DNA from: Imbricaverruca yamaguchii
Taxonomy: Eukaryota; Arthropoda; Thecostraca; Neoverrucidae
Reading direction: 5' to 3'
Length of the DNA: 64,000 nt
Assembly: GCA_034440575.1 (NCBI GenBank)
Contig: JAOTOL010001602.1
Span: forward strand, 1,770,501 to 1,834,500
The notes beneath the pieces are model-generated. The model saw only the letters and a list, made by a program, of their open reading frames with translations. It did not search any database and had not been told where the DNA came from. Shown here piece after piece: positions 1-12,200 of the stretch; the first letter of the stretch is position 1, and every line of letters starts with the position of its first letter. Made by a program: the position numbers and the translations under genes.

Positions 1-500
1 CGTGCTGCTGGTACCGGGTTCTCTCAAACACAACTGCGGAAAACTAAAACGAATAAGGACACCCGAGGCAAACATCGGTTATTTGACACCGGCCACAGCG
101 ATGCACACACCAAATATGCATGGCAAATCATCTCAACTCTTTGCATGTGACTCTCGGCAGCATTACGTCCGATCGGGCTGCAGTGGCACAGAATTGGGCG
201 CCCGTTGGCACAATGGGTGCCCAAAATGGCCTACAGGTTACGGTCATAAAGATACCTGCCACTTTTAGCATTTTTAAAGGACCGTATCAGTAACCCTAAC
301 GCTATATTCCCTTTGGCACGATTCTTGCAGCGTGCGGTATGAAGTTAACTTTTGGTTAAATAGCACTGTCAGCGGCAGACGACGAACACACTGCCTAATG
401 GTGTGTTGTTGATCGCATAAAATACTATCGAATCAGTGAGTTCAAGGCGACGAATATGGCAGCAATATCTTTCCATGTCGCGCCTTACACACTTCCCGCT

Positions 501-674
501 TGTTTATTGGTTGGTTCGCGACACATTTTATGCACATTCACGGCTAATGGCGCCGCCCACACTGTTTCGCCGGTGGGCTGCGGGATTGGGAAATGTCCTG
601 AGTGGCGCTAGAGTCGAACCCGGGACCTTTGGTACCCATAGCCCGACACCTTAACCACTCGGCCATCTCCGCCC
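501..674 (-). mobile_element. tRNA-derived SINE, family A (copy 1)
   Basis: Read on the minus strand, the right end begins with a class II tRNA-like head: an A-box-like TGGCCGAGTGGTTAAGG at about 646-664 and a B-box-like GGTTCGAC at about 613-620, followed by a tail reaching about 501. A second copy at 19558-19738 is alignable along the whole length, including the CCCGGGACCTTTGG block and the CATTCACGGCTA block. Two copies with the same tRNA-unrelated body identify a SINE rather than a tRNA gene. The open frame on the minus strand that runs through it is incidental. Confidence 0.75.
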
Positions 675-961
675 TTTACACACTTCCCGAGATGCATGTC
701 AGAGTTAGAGCGCAGTCGATAGAAGTCGGGAGTGCCGGTAGAACCGGGACGCGGTGGGCGGAGGTGGTGCCGCCGCACGGACACTGACCGAACTACACGC
801 GCGCAGTCCGCCGTTCGTACTGTATAGGAGACGTCCAGAAGCAGGTCACTGGCGTCCGCCTTGGCCGCCGTCGGTACAGGGCAGGAGACCGGGTCGGCAG
901 CCGGCAGTCGGCCGAGGGCCGGCACCGTGCGGCGGCTGTAGCCGCGGCCGCGGCCGCGTAC

Positions 962-3317
962 CGAGCCGACGTGCGACGGAGCCGACACGGGCGGCTTGGT
1001 CACGTGACGCTGGTGCTTGGTGCTAGTGGCGTGCGTCATCAGGTTCTTCAGGTGGCACGTGAGGCCGCACCGGCAGAAGCGGCACCAGGCTATGTACTGG
1101 TCGCCGGGCACACCCTCCAGCCAGTCTGAAACAGGGCACGGCCCGTGACGGTCTGGTCTGGGATGGTGGACGGCCCCCAGCCGGTCTGAGACACGGCACG
1201 GCCTCGGCATGGTCTGCAGTCGATATCAAGCAGTGTGATCAGTCTGGAACGATCGAGTTGTGTGAAGCAGAGCACTGCTTCAGGCTGGCCTGACGCAGTC
1301 CAGTGTCAGGGCAACGCGCAACACGTTGTCGTCTCAGAACATTCATTGTCGTGCGAACATATATTGTCATATAAACAAAAATGTCAGCCCGCTTCGCGCG
1401 CCGAAAGCGGTATCTGTGTGAAGACATCCCCCCCCCCCCAAGAAAGTCATGACTAGGCCACTGGACGTAATTACTACTATGATGGACCGTCACCGACCAG
1501 GATGGGAACAAACTGCCCCTATAAATGCAGCTTCTGTCTCTGAAAAGTGTGTCGTATGTCGAATATCTCTAAGTTGAACCATGTCCAATAAAAAAGCAAC
1601 TCGACAGGCAGGTGAACCGTAAGGAAAACGGGCGGTACTGAGATAGTTCTCTTAATCCTCAGCTTAAGCTTCGCACTGTGATCCAGTGAGTACCTCATCA
1701 CAACATCGTTAGCCGCCAAGAACTTCCATAAAAACCGGGGAATAGTCTAGGGGTAGGTTGCCTGCACATAGCGTGCATTGTCCAATTTGGATCGATCAGA
1801 AATCAATAAGCATCATTAATGTCTTCCGATCAGCAACATACGAGGTTCGAGAAATACACTCAAGCAAGTTATAAGTGGCCTAAAACACTTCTCTCCGAAT
1901 GTTTTAAAATGTTTGTACATCAAGCGACTATCGAGCTGCACTCCGAGGAACTCGGCGATTCAGCGAACAGAAATAGACGCACCATACAACTTGGTGTACA
2001 CATCTTGACAGCACCGCCTGCGACAGAAGTGCATTGCGCCCGTTTGATATGTGGATAAGCAATATCCCATCCCCTAGACGAGTAGTTTAGGGGTAAATTG
2101 TCCGTCTCATAATCAAAAGATTGTGGGATCGTGTCTCACCTGTCGCTATACTTCGTCCGCGGCCAATCGGCGTGAGAGATTGACGACGCTACACTACTCA
2201 ACGGTTGATGTGTCGCAAAGCCAATAACCAACCAACCGACCATAAAAAACCTTGTCGTGAGTCAGATTATGCGAGACAATAAACTCGAGCAGCTACCTCA
2301 AGCCGTTTAGGATACGTGGCTGCGAATACCCGCATAACAATGAGCATTTGGCATGGAGCACATTGGGCTAGTATTTGGCCTAGCACTGCCACAGCCACGT
2401 CCCCTGTTCTGGTAGGCAGTAGGCTGTCTGCGCACTGATTCCACACAGAGGAACCGATAGCATTCCGCTCCGACAGTTGCCCGGCCATCTTTGCATCTTC
2501 AGTCTAGTGCTGATGTCAGTGGAGGTGAGTGGAGGACTGGTCAGCATTCGTGTGTCGCAGTAATCGCCATCAATCTAGTCAATCTAGTCTTCTCGCCAGC
2601 ACTTGCAAAAGGTTCTAACCGTATAATCAGCGTCGAGCGCACTGCATCATAGCGGTGGCGGTTTCTCCGCGAGGACCAGCGAGCCTTGACAATCGAACAT
2701 GAGAAGGTGCCGACAAAATGATTTGATTCAAGATCAGGCCCACGTGACACTGGGCGCAGAGGTTAGAGCAGAGGTAGCGTAAGGTAACGTTGAGGTTAGC
2801 GCAGATGTTAGCGTAGAGGTTAACGCCAGCCCATGCAGCTCGGTGTTGAAGTCGGCATTGTGGGTGGAGTGTCCTGCCGTGAGTCATAATCTGGAGGCCA
2901 GTGTCGTATTTAGTTTCTCACAATTATCCTCAGGGGAATGGGACAACATTCAACATAAACTGAAGTACAATTTTGAATCGGAGTGTCGGAGCGCTAAAAA
3001 AAAAAACGGAAAAAATATAGGACACGCGAACAACCAGGAGCCATTAACACTAAAGCCCATGTTGACTTCTGCTTCTAACTCCTCCACGAAAACTCGCTGG
3101 AAGTGTGCGCCGACCGCTAACCTTTGAGTTGCGGTAGCTGTTGCCAGGAGTGGCGGTACTTCTGGTACCGTCTGCCGGGCGTGCCGACAGCGCCCTCTGC
3201 CGGCCCGGTGATCTCGCTGCTGACCACCGTCTCATCCATTGCACCCTCCAGCACCACCATGGGTTCGGTCGACTCACACTGTTCGCCCGACGCGTCCACG
3301 GCGCCCTCGATAGATGT
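962..3317 (-). CDS. Cys2-His2 zinc-finger protein gene, partial (two exons seen)
   Basis: Two exons on the minus strand splice in frame. The first (3317..3122) starts after a TTTACAG acceptor, encodes 65 residues rich in acidic and small residues, and ends in Y-Q-K-Y-x3-W-x2-L-P-Q-L-K at a phase-1 donor (AAAG|GTTAGC). The second starts at 1125 after CTGTTTCAG and continues D-W-L-E-G-V-P-G-D, then a finger C-x2-C-x13-H-x5-H (WCRFC through STKH). This P-Q-L-x-x-W-L-x-x-V-P-G lead-in before a single finger is, to my knowledge, common in uncharacterised arthropod nuclear proteins. The second exon may end at 962 (GGCTCG|GTACGC); this is uncertain because the frame stays open to 608, into a SINE. 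Start and stop codons were not found; the 3' part probably lies left of the window. The intron holds a SINE at 2082. DNA binding is an inference; no target can be named. Both exons are far richer in GC than their flanks. Confidence 0.7.
2082..2245 (+). mobile_element. tRNA-derived SINE, family B (copy 1)
   Basis: The copy starts with an A-box-like TAGTTTAGGGGTAAATT, has a degenerate B box (GGGATCGTGTCTCACC), then the family body CGCGGCCAATCGGCGTGAGA and GACGACGCTAC, and ends in an AACCAACC tail. The same order is found at 17155-17310 and 50537-50692. It lies in the intron of the zinc-finger gene, in antisense orientation. Confidence 0.8.
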
Positions 3318-5122
3318 CTGTAAATATGACGTCACACCGTCATGGTAGATACCAGATGTCCCCCTCGCCAGCACATTGATCTTTCTCATACCGTCAAAAC
3401 ACCATTGCGTGATAATTAATGGCCTATTCTAGGGCGCAGAATAAGGGTAAAAAATTAATCGCACACTCTCGCTCGACATCACCCAGTACGGCGTTCTGCA
3501 ATTATATTATTTCTTTTAATTACATTTCGTTCTCGCGCTTCATATCCAGGAACAAGTTAACATTACTACCTTGATGCAGGCTAATAAATGCTATTTGTTA
3601 TGCCGAAAAACAAGCGATTATCGAGAAGCGCATTGCCTTCTTGATCGAGTTTCTTGTGAGGTTGCATGTATTAAGCGTGTGCTTGACGCACGATATCAAC
3701 TCCAGACGTGCACATGCGTCCACGTCAAACCAGCTCAAATTTGTGTTCGTAATCGGATTCGAAGGTGGATTATCAAGATTTCTTCCGAGATAACCCTAAT
3801 TTTTCTCAATGGGTTGACACGGATACGCATGTTGCGAAGTGACACATTTGAGCGTGTGGCCAACGGGGGTCGGACTCTAAGTTGGGTCAACGGTGCAGCG
3901 GTGCTCTAGGCGCGTCGAACATTCAGTGTTTTGTGTTAAATATCTCAAAATGTATCGTTTTATTTAGTATATTTTGGGGTGCTGAGGGGCTGGGGACAGG
4001 AGTTGACTGCACCTCTGTTGATGAGTACCTATTGAGACCTGTCACCCCCGTCAGTTAATAAGTATCCCAATCGCCGTCCCCTTCCGGTGTTGGAAGATGC
4101 TCGAGTGGGCGTGAAACGAGAATAGCACGCAGTTTTACTGCTTTCAGATCTGATTTTATTTTGGTATTCAGATTTAAATCAGAAAAATCAGATTCACGAT
4201 TTTCGTAAATGGATTTTTGAGAATAGAGGCTTATAAGTCGCATATTGCCTTGATACTGATATTACCCTGGATGCTTTTCTATTTTCCATATCGCATGTGT
4301 TGTTTTGGGGGCCATCGTCCCAAACATGGCGGTATGCTCAACTAGCCAGATTTATCGCTCGAATCATAAAAGGATGTGAAGGAAGGGGCAAAGCAGGGTG
4401 CCATGTTATGCCCACACTTGCTCATAACCAACGAGCGAATAGCCTCGTTATACAGCACACGTACTAGTTAAGTTGTGCATATTAGCCCGTTATCGGGTCT
4501 ATTTTACACCGTGGGAGGCGAACTGGGAAAAAAGAAAGGAAACATTGCCTTGCTTAGCCTGATCTGGAAGGTGAACCAAAAGTACTAGCTAAGAATACTT
4601 GAAGTAAATACAAAGGTTCAAGGATGTACCAACAGCATGTCATTTACCGCATCTCTCTATCTTGCAGGCAACACAAGTTAGTGTGAGTTAAATTTGCCCT
4701 GCCGCACTGCAAGTTTTAGACACTTATCCCGCACTTAACATTATTTTATATTATTTCTAGAGTATAAGAGAGCACACCGTCTCCCCCGCTTCCCCTCAAC
4801 TTTTCTTTCAGTCGAGCGTTGACGACCGCATTATGGACCGGCCCCCACCCTGGTTTTGAAACCTAGGCAAATAAGGTGGCCCATGGCATGTCCCATGGCC
4901 CATCGCATATAAGATGCATCAATTTTTATTCGCTCAGGTGACCTTTGAAATTAACCCTAAGTTAAGTCCAATATGCAAGTTCTCCGCTGCAAGTTTTTCT
5001 CCGTCACTTCAAGATACCGGGGGCGGCTGATAACCACAAAGACGAAAATGACACCGGAGATAGATCGACACAGGCCAAACATATCCACTGTTGTCAATGG
5101 CACTCCTTTCCTCCACCATCAC

Positions 5123-5182
5123 CACACGCACACATGCACACACACACACAAACAACACACACACACACACACACACATACAT
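5123..5182. repeat. (CA)n microsatellite
   Basis: Near-perfect CA dinucleotide run with a few interruptions (ATG, AAA). It generates spurious THTHTH and VCVCVC frames. Confidence 0.95.
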
Positions 5183-5849
5183 ACGGACACAGAAAGGCAC
5201 AGGAGCATATGAAAAGTATGGGTTCGAATATATTTTTTTAGTCGATTTGGATATCTTCCCATGCAATGCTCATGCAAGGAAATGAGTTGCTGAGGCTTTC
5301 GATAAGTAAAGTGAAGAACGGGGAGGGGGATGGACCTAGACACCAGGTCCCGCGGGTTCCAATATTCAGAGGCGGATCCAGTCATTATCATCCGGGGTCA
5401 CATTTCCTAGGTGGGGGGCGCCTTCGGAGAGAACATTCGTTGGGCAAGGTGAGGGTGGATGCATCTGAGTATACCGAAGTGGCGCTTTTTTGTCTTCTTT
5501 TCAAGGGCATCTTTTACCTTAAAATGGACGTGTTGAGAAGAATTCCGTCGAGAAAAAGAAGGGAAGGCTCAAAAATAATTATGCTGAGTAGGGGGGAAGT
5601 TGCTACCACAAAGTCCTCTCATACCTTCAAGCCTCTCCCAGCTGGAGGGGCGGAATATGTGTTGGGGTGGGACATAGCCCCCAGTGTCTCTTCCAGCCGT
5701 ATTCGCATCTGGCGCCCGTGGGCGACATCACAGTAAGTGGTCCATCATTGGTACTTACACGGTCTAATTGCGTCGAGCCTCATTGAGGAAATACATCACA
5801 GACCACGATCGAAAGCTCTGCAGGGCCTTCGATCTCCTACATCAATCTC

Positions 5850-5889
5850 CTGCATCAATCATGGGTCCATGGACCCATGATTGATGCAG
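5850..5889. repeat. Perfect 40-bp palindrome
   Basis: The left 20 bases (from CTGCATCAATCATG) are the exact reverse complement of the right 20 bases, with no spacer. No surrounding gene or recognised element explains it. Confidence 0.9.
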
Positions 5890-6869
5890 CATGTAAGGGA
5901 CACTATAGGTCATAGAACAGTCCTCTTAAATAAATGTTGCAACTAACTTTTAGAAATAATAGGTTCATGTCGTTAGTTGGTATGGCATATTCATGGAGCG
6001 GTAGTTGGTACGGCCATATTTTCTTCACCGGTCTTCCCACCCACCAAACATGTTCTTCGAAGGCACCTACCTCAACATAAGCCTGAATCCGCCACTGCAC
6101 AGCCATGGTGCAGGAGCCTATCTGTCCACATGCACAGGCAGATAGATACATAAAGACGGTCATATTGCATGCAAACCTTGAAGGAACCCATTCATCACAT
6201 TTAAAAAAACGTTTCCGATGAAAGCATTGAATAATCGTGCAAGGGACAGATCATACCTGCAGTCTGAATCGGAACTCTGTAAAAGGAACATGGAGAAGCA
6301 AGTCTCCTCAAAATGAAACTCTAAGCAAAGCGAGCCCAAGGTTTATCCAAAGGAGGAGTTGTACAAAGTAACACTCACGTCCAATACTTCCATTGCACAG
6401 TTCTTCGCTGCAATTCGCATTCGACACGATCTGCAGCCAATAATCCACCAACACCCCGTGTTAATCCACTACAATAGCGACCACCACAACGACCACAACT
6501 ACAACCCAACCACCACGGAAAAATAGAGGAGAAAAAGTCTGCTCAAAAATTAGCTCCAGCTGTAGATATCCAAAAGCCATAATGCATCTCTACATTCCGG
6601 TATAGTATTCGCCTATTTTCAAGATCAGTCGATCTCTCTTATCCTTCAGATACAACAAAAATGGTAATGTAATTAAGAAGAATAAAAAAATTAGTCAACT
6701 TTATGCTGGATAAATCACCACTTCACGTCTAGGCCAATTCTTGCGCATAAAAGTCAAACTCTCGTTTGTTTACGGCTGTGGGCCCCTTACGCCCCTTGTT
6801 TGTTTACCCCTTGCCCTTACGCCAAAATTTACCACAGATCTCGACATCTGTGGTGAAACGGATCGTAGT

Positions 6870-9290
6870 GAATATAAAATGTTTGTTATTCTGGCATAAA
6901 TTGTGGTATTTACCTACATGAAATAAGCTGATACCCCAAATCATAAAAATGCATGAACCAGATTTGCTAAAGCTTACCAGAGGTGTACAAACAGGAAGTA
7001 TGGGCCATGATCTCCCATTTTATGCAAGTTTAAGTGAATTTGCAGCTTATGATAGTTTCTGATTTGTGGGAATTGTATTGGTAAATTTGTGCTTTGAGTT
7101 GTTTTATGAATTCTTGGAATGTATCATTCCAATGTAATGTATGAATGCAAATAAGGTTATGTTGACCACCCATTTTCTGTACATATGCTTCCTTTTCAGG
7201 TTGTGAGAAAAATAACACCAAAAAAGAACTGAGGTAGCCAATATATGAGTTTCAAGCTATGTTATATGATATATAAATTTCCACCAGGGAGCAGGTTTCA
7301 TTTTCAAGCATCCCAAATGTATTCACAAAGTTAGAACCATTTTGGTCAATGGTTGGCAGAGGATCTGGACCAAAGAATGTGGCAAAGGGCCTGACTTATT
7401 GACATTGGAAGCCAATTTTTATATGCTGTGGAAGATGTATTCAGTAATCTGGTTTCGAGTTGAGCATTTGATGCATTAAGATAACATCAAACAGTTCCTG
7501 GTCACATTTTTGTGCAGTTTCAGGTGGCTGTTCCAGTTTTGAAGAAGGAGATGATCAACTTTTGTTGAGATTAAGGCTTTTTGAATATGTTCCCAGACAC
7601 TGACCCATGTGTGTTTATTTATGGTCCAGAATCCACAGTGGTTAATGACATCATACATGGTGAGTACAGTTTACTGTTATGTTAAAACAAGCGTGCACCT
7701 GCTCAGAAACTGCAATTTGTATTGACTGGTTATTTTGTTCCTTAGTTTTCAACAGCTGAACTTTGAACTAACTAGTTATACACAACTGCTTCAATGTTTC
7801 AATGTCATCTGTGTATCCAGCAGCTTGTCAGGCACAATTGTACTACCATTATATACATTAGATGAATGGGAAAATGCAAGTTAGCAGATAAAAGTTTAAA
7901 GATGGTGGTGCTTGAGTGTTTGCAACTCATCTGACTGCTAAGTCATATTGCATCACAGAATATTTGAAGAAGTGCAGTGGAATTGCACACAAAATGTCAT
8001 GTTCTATGTATGCACAGCTTTGAGAAATGGTGATAGTCTTGTATGCTAATTTAGTACAAGTACAATGCATTATTTTGGGAGAATATCTCATGCTCTGTGT
8101 GGTCTGTTTCAGAGGTGGCTGGTTCAGTTACAGCTCAACGGACAGATTCAGAGTTTGTGGTCTGCTATCCATGGCATGTGGAAAACAAATACTATACAGC
8201 TGATGTACAGCTCTGCCACATGCAGAGGAAAGGACTCCCTGACAAGGCCCTGGCTGACAGGTGCCAGGCTGTTGTCATCTACTTCAACTCTGATGAGGCA
8301 AGCCCTCAAATCCCATGTTGTGGAGATGACCTGATTGATTTGTTTGTGCATTTCTATTGTTATATGGTACAGCAATCTATTTAAAGCTCTGACATTTTGG
8401 CCCTCCAATATTCTCAACAGAGGACTTTATATGCATGGCAAATTGATAATATGCAGGCCTAAGTTGATCATGATTAAGTGACAATGGCATGAATGAGGGC
8501 CTATTTGATGCACAAACAACCTGAGTAATCATTATAGCTATCATCACAAAATGTTCAGGGTGAGTAAAATCTTGCCATAGCTCAAATTCTATAGGGATGA
8601 GTGCAATGTCAAAGGTGCAAAATTGAATGTGTGGCATATTTGTGTTTTGTTTTCATTTGGTATTCTTGTTTTAAGTGCAGTGAAAATACAAATATTCCCC
8701 ATGGAAGAGTGAAAGCATGGTTCAGTGATATCCCTAAGCATGGTTGTGTTTGACCATGCTGATGTGCTTTGCAGGAACTTTAATACCCCTGCAATGCAGA
8801 TTAATGGCAGTTTCCTCTCTTTCTGGTTTCCTACTAATGCCTACCTTGGCTTTCTACATGCATTTTAATATTTGGTTTATGCTGTGAAGTGATATTGTGG
8901 GCAATACAAGCTCCAGATGCTAATTTCATTAACAATGTTAATATGTCAATAATGTTAGTTTCCCAAAAATTTCAGCACCATTTTTAATATGCTGTGAATG
9001 CCTACAAATTTTGGAATATTAGGCATGTCTGGTTGTGATGAGCATGTTGTTGGTTTGAGCCAAAATTGGTCCAAAGATGTCAGAGCTATTGCAATACAAA
9101 GCATATCCCCTTTCTGTCTCTATTGCCACCCTGCATCCTCCCTGGCAAACATTGTAAAAACAAATTCCAATTGCCATGCAGCTCACTCTGCTATGAATCA
9201 AGTACCACCTTTCACTAACAAATCAAACCAGTAGTTTTTTATATCTCAAAGGGACACAATCAACTCTTCCCTCCCTCCCCCATACCGGAA
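6870..9290. other. CpG-depleted domain over the 5' half of AAGAB
   Basis: From about 7020 to 9280 I count only three or four CpG dinucleotides, while TG and CA are abundant. CpG returns abruptly near 9290 (ACCGG, TCTCG). The segment covers AAGAB exons 1-2 and intron 1. The pattern is what long-term germline methylation of a transcribed region leaves behind; methylation itself is inferred. Confidence 0.75.
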
Positions 9291-12200
9291 TGTGTTCTCG
9301 TTTTATAGGTACCACATTAACCGCAATGCCAAGTGTGATCACTTTTTCCTTGTCAAATTAGCTCATAACACAGGATGAATGAGAGACTCCCTAACTGTCT
9401 AACCATTAACCAAGAATGAACTTTCAGGTGAACGGTTTGGATGAAGTTGACTCTATACTTGCATTCACTAAGGAGTTTGAGCCGGACGTCTGCATTCTTG
9501 TATGCGACACTTGCCATGAAAACACCTCGGTTTCCAGAGTACGAGGTACGCACAGGTCGTGTCTGCCATGTTAGATTTCAAATGTTTTGGTCTCTGATAA
9601 GCCTTCAACTTTTATCGAATGCGTATGGAACAATATTTTTGTGCGAGTCCAATTGGTCTATGTAGTTCCGTGCAGTATTTATTCCATCTCTGTGTATCAG
9701 TCATGCTGAATTTGGACCGAATATAATTATCATAGCACGTCTACCTCGCGACACTGCAGCTTGGGTCCCTTATACCATATGTTTATGAATGTAGAGTAGT
9801 ATCCTTACCTCTCACATTTTGGAGAAATGTATCCAAGTTGCCTCGTACTCTGAGTCGTCACGATCATTTTAGGAGTTGGTTCTGTATAGCTGAGGTCATT
9901 TCATGTTCATGCACAGTAAAAGATGTATTTTAAAAACAACCTTCAAATCACCTAATTTCCATTCAATGGGAGAAAGTTTTACTCTTGTTTATTTTTGCCC
10001 TCCCTCTCGGTGGCAAAACACCCTGTGATGCACATTGTCTGTTGCCCTGAATGACGGTCATATAAGTTACCACGATGGCAGGTGTCCGACGACGTGGTGG
10101 TATTCCAGGATGGTGTCAGACACAGTGGTGTCCCAGGTGGTCGTCAGTTCAATGGTGCCCCAGGTGGCTGTCAATCCAATGGTGCCCCGGGTGTCAGTGG
10201 GTGCAAGGGTTCCCTGGATGGTAGTCTGTGCAGTGGTTCCCTGGTGATAGTGGGTGCAATGGTGCCTCGGCTGGTAATCCGTGCAGTGGTGCCCCGGGTG
10301 GTAGTCGGTACAATGGTGCCCTGGTTGGTACTCAATGCGGTGGTGGTCAGTGCAATGGTGCTCTGGGGGTATTTGTGCAGTGGCGTGCACTGATGGTGAC
10401 CAATGGTGCGACTTCAACAGCGCAGCAATGGTGCATCAGCCACGGCTTCGAGCTGGTGGAGCTGTCGCCTTCTGAGGAGCCGGACCCGGACGACGACTTC
10501 CCAGAGACAACCGGCGTCGAGCGCATCTCCCAGGCCCTGCAGGCACACACCTGGTCCAACCTCACCATGAAAGGTACGTCACGCTTTTTGATCACGATGC
10601 CCACAACATGAACACGTTTTTTCAGCCTCATCATCAATGGTACGCCATGTTTGCTGACCACCACGCCCCCGATATGAACACACCTGCTCTAACCTCAGAG
10701 GTACACCACGCCCGGCAATCACCTCACCCTGTGCCATGAGCATATCTGGTCGGAAGTGGATGTTTGTACGTGAAGCAAATTAGCTAGTCTTACACCTGAA
10801 GCCATTACCACCTAATTATGGTGCCAACGTTTATGTTCAGCATCGAACCCACCATCTCTAGAGAATCGGACCCAATACGGGGTACGTGGTCAGGGTCGGA
10901 TTCGAACTAAGCAATACAACTGTGGCCGAACCTGACACGACTGCAGCAAACGCCGGGCAGGCGCTCACGCTTGATTTCGCGGAGAGGGGCCGCACTGCAG
11001 CGTTAAGTTAGACCACATTCAGACATGGTCCGTGTTTGATAATCGGTAAAATGTTTGGTGATGTGTGGTAGATGTACGTACCATGATGCTTAGTATTTGG
11101 TGATATGTAGCAGATGTACGTGCTGTGTTGTTAACCATTTGACGACATGTGGCACAAGGTGAAAGCTGAAACGAGGCACAAAGTGGTCTGGTGTTCTGAG
11201 TTCGTCATACGTCTGACCTCGGCAGACCACCGTCCGGAGGTGTCCAACAAGGTGCGGCACGAGCTAGCTGTCGAGGCGGCGCAGTCGGAGTCACAGCCGC
11301 AGCCGGAGCAGCGGTCACAGACGGCCGCAGATAACAGGAGCACGGCCGTGGCGGGCGGTACGTGCGGGCTGGAGTGCCCACTCTGACCTGGTGGGCCCGG
11401 GCTCCTCCACACCCCCTGTCGCCGCAGTCACCAGTCCTGGCTCTGCCCAATACCCAGTCCTGGCTCTGTCCAGTACCCACAGTCACCAGTCCTGACCCTG
11501 CCCAGTACCCACAGTCACCAGTCCTGACCCTGTCCAGTACCTGCAGTCACCAGTCCTGACCCTGTCCAGTACCCACAGTCACTAGTCCTGACCCTGTCCA
11601 GTACCCACATTTACCAGTCCTGACCCTGTCCAGTACCCACAGTCACTAGTCCTGACCCTGTCCAGTACCTGCAGTCACCAGTCCTGACCCTGTCCAGTAC
11701 CCACAGTCACTAGTCCTGACCCTGTCCAGTACCCAGTCACCAGTCCTGACCTTGTCCAGTACCCACAGTCACTAGTCCTGACCCTGTCCAGTACCTGCAG
11801 TCACCAGTCCTGACCAGGGTGGGAATTTTGGGCCTCTCCTGGAGTATGGAGACCTAAGGACATTTTATTCTCCAGGATTGTGACTGCAAATGTTGAACTT
11901 TTTTATTCTCCGAATGAAACGTGCCAATTTATGGATGACATTTTGCTTCCAGGATCTCAGTACAGCTCCAACAATGCAGTTGCAGTTTCCAGTCCATCAT
12001 ACAAATTAGAAGCCTGGACAACAGAACAGAAGAGTATGGCATAGCAGGTCATAAGGCATGAAATGCAGGTTGCAGTCAATTGCCCAGGAATCATATCATG
12101 TTATATCAGAATACCTACAAGTTTGTGGTGGTTGTTTCGATTGCATTGTGCATGTGTCAAACAAACTATGTCCTGGCTCAGTCTAAGCCCCAATCAAGGC

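Larger units (their letters stand above)
3390..6850. other. Intergenic region, no gene recognised
   Basis: This stretch separates the zinc-finger gene (minus) from AAGAB (plus). The longest open frame is 5266-5736 (+, 156 codons). It has no recognisable domain and overlaps repeat-like sequence (GGCGGATCCAG, GTGGGGGGCGCC), so it is not called as a gene. A dinucleotide repeat and a perfect palindrome inside are listed separately. Undetected upstream exons of the zinc-finger gene could lie here. Confidence 0.5.

Noticed and set aside
501..674. tRNA-Leu/Ser-like gene
   Set aside because: A second copy shares the non-tRNA body, and the arms do not form an intact cloverleaf; it is a SINE. The same applies to the heads at 2082, 17155 and 50537.
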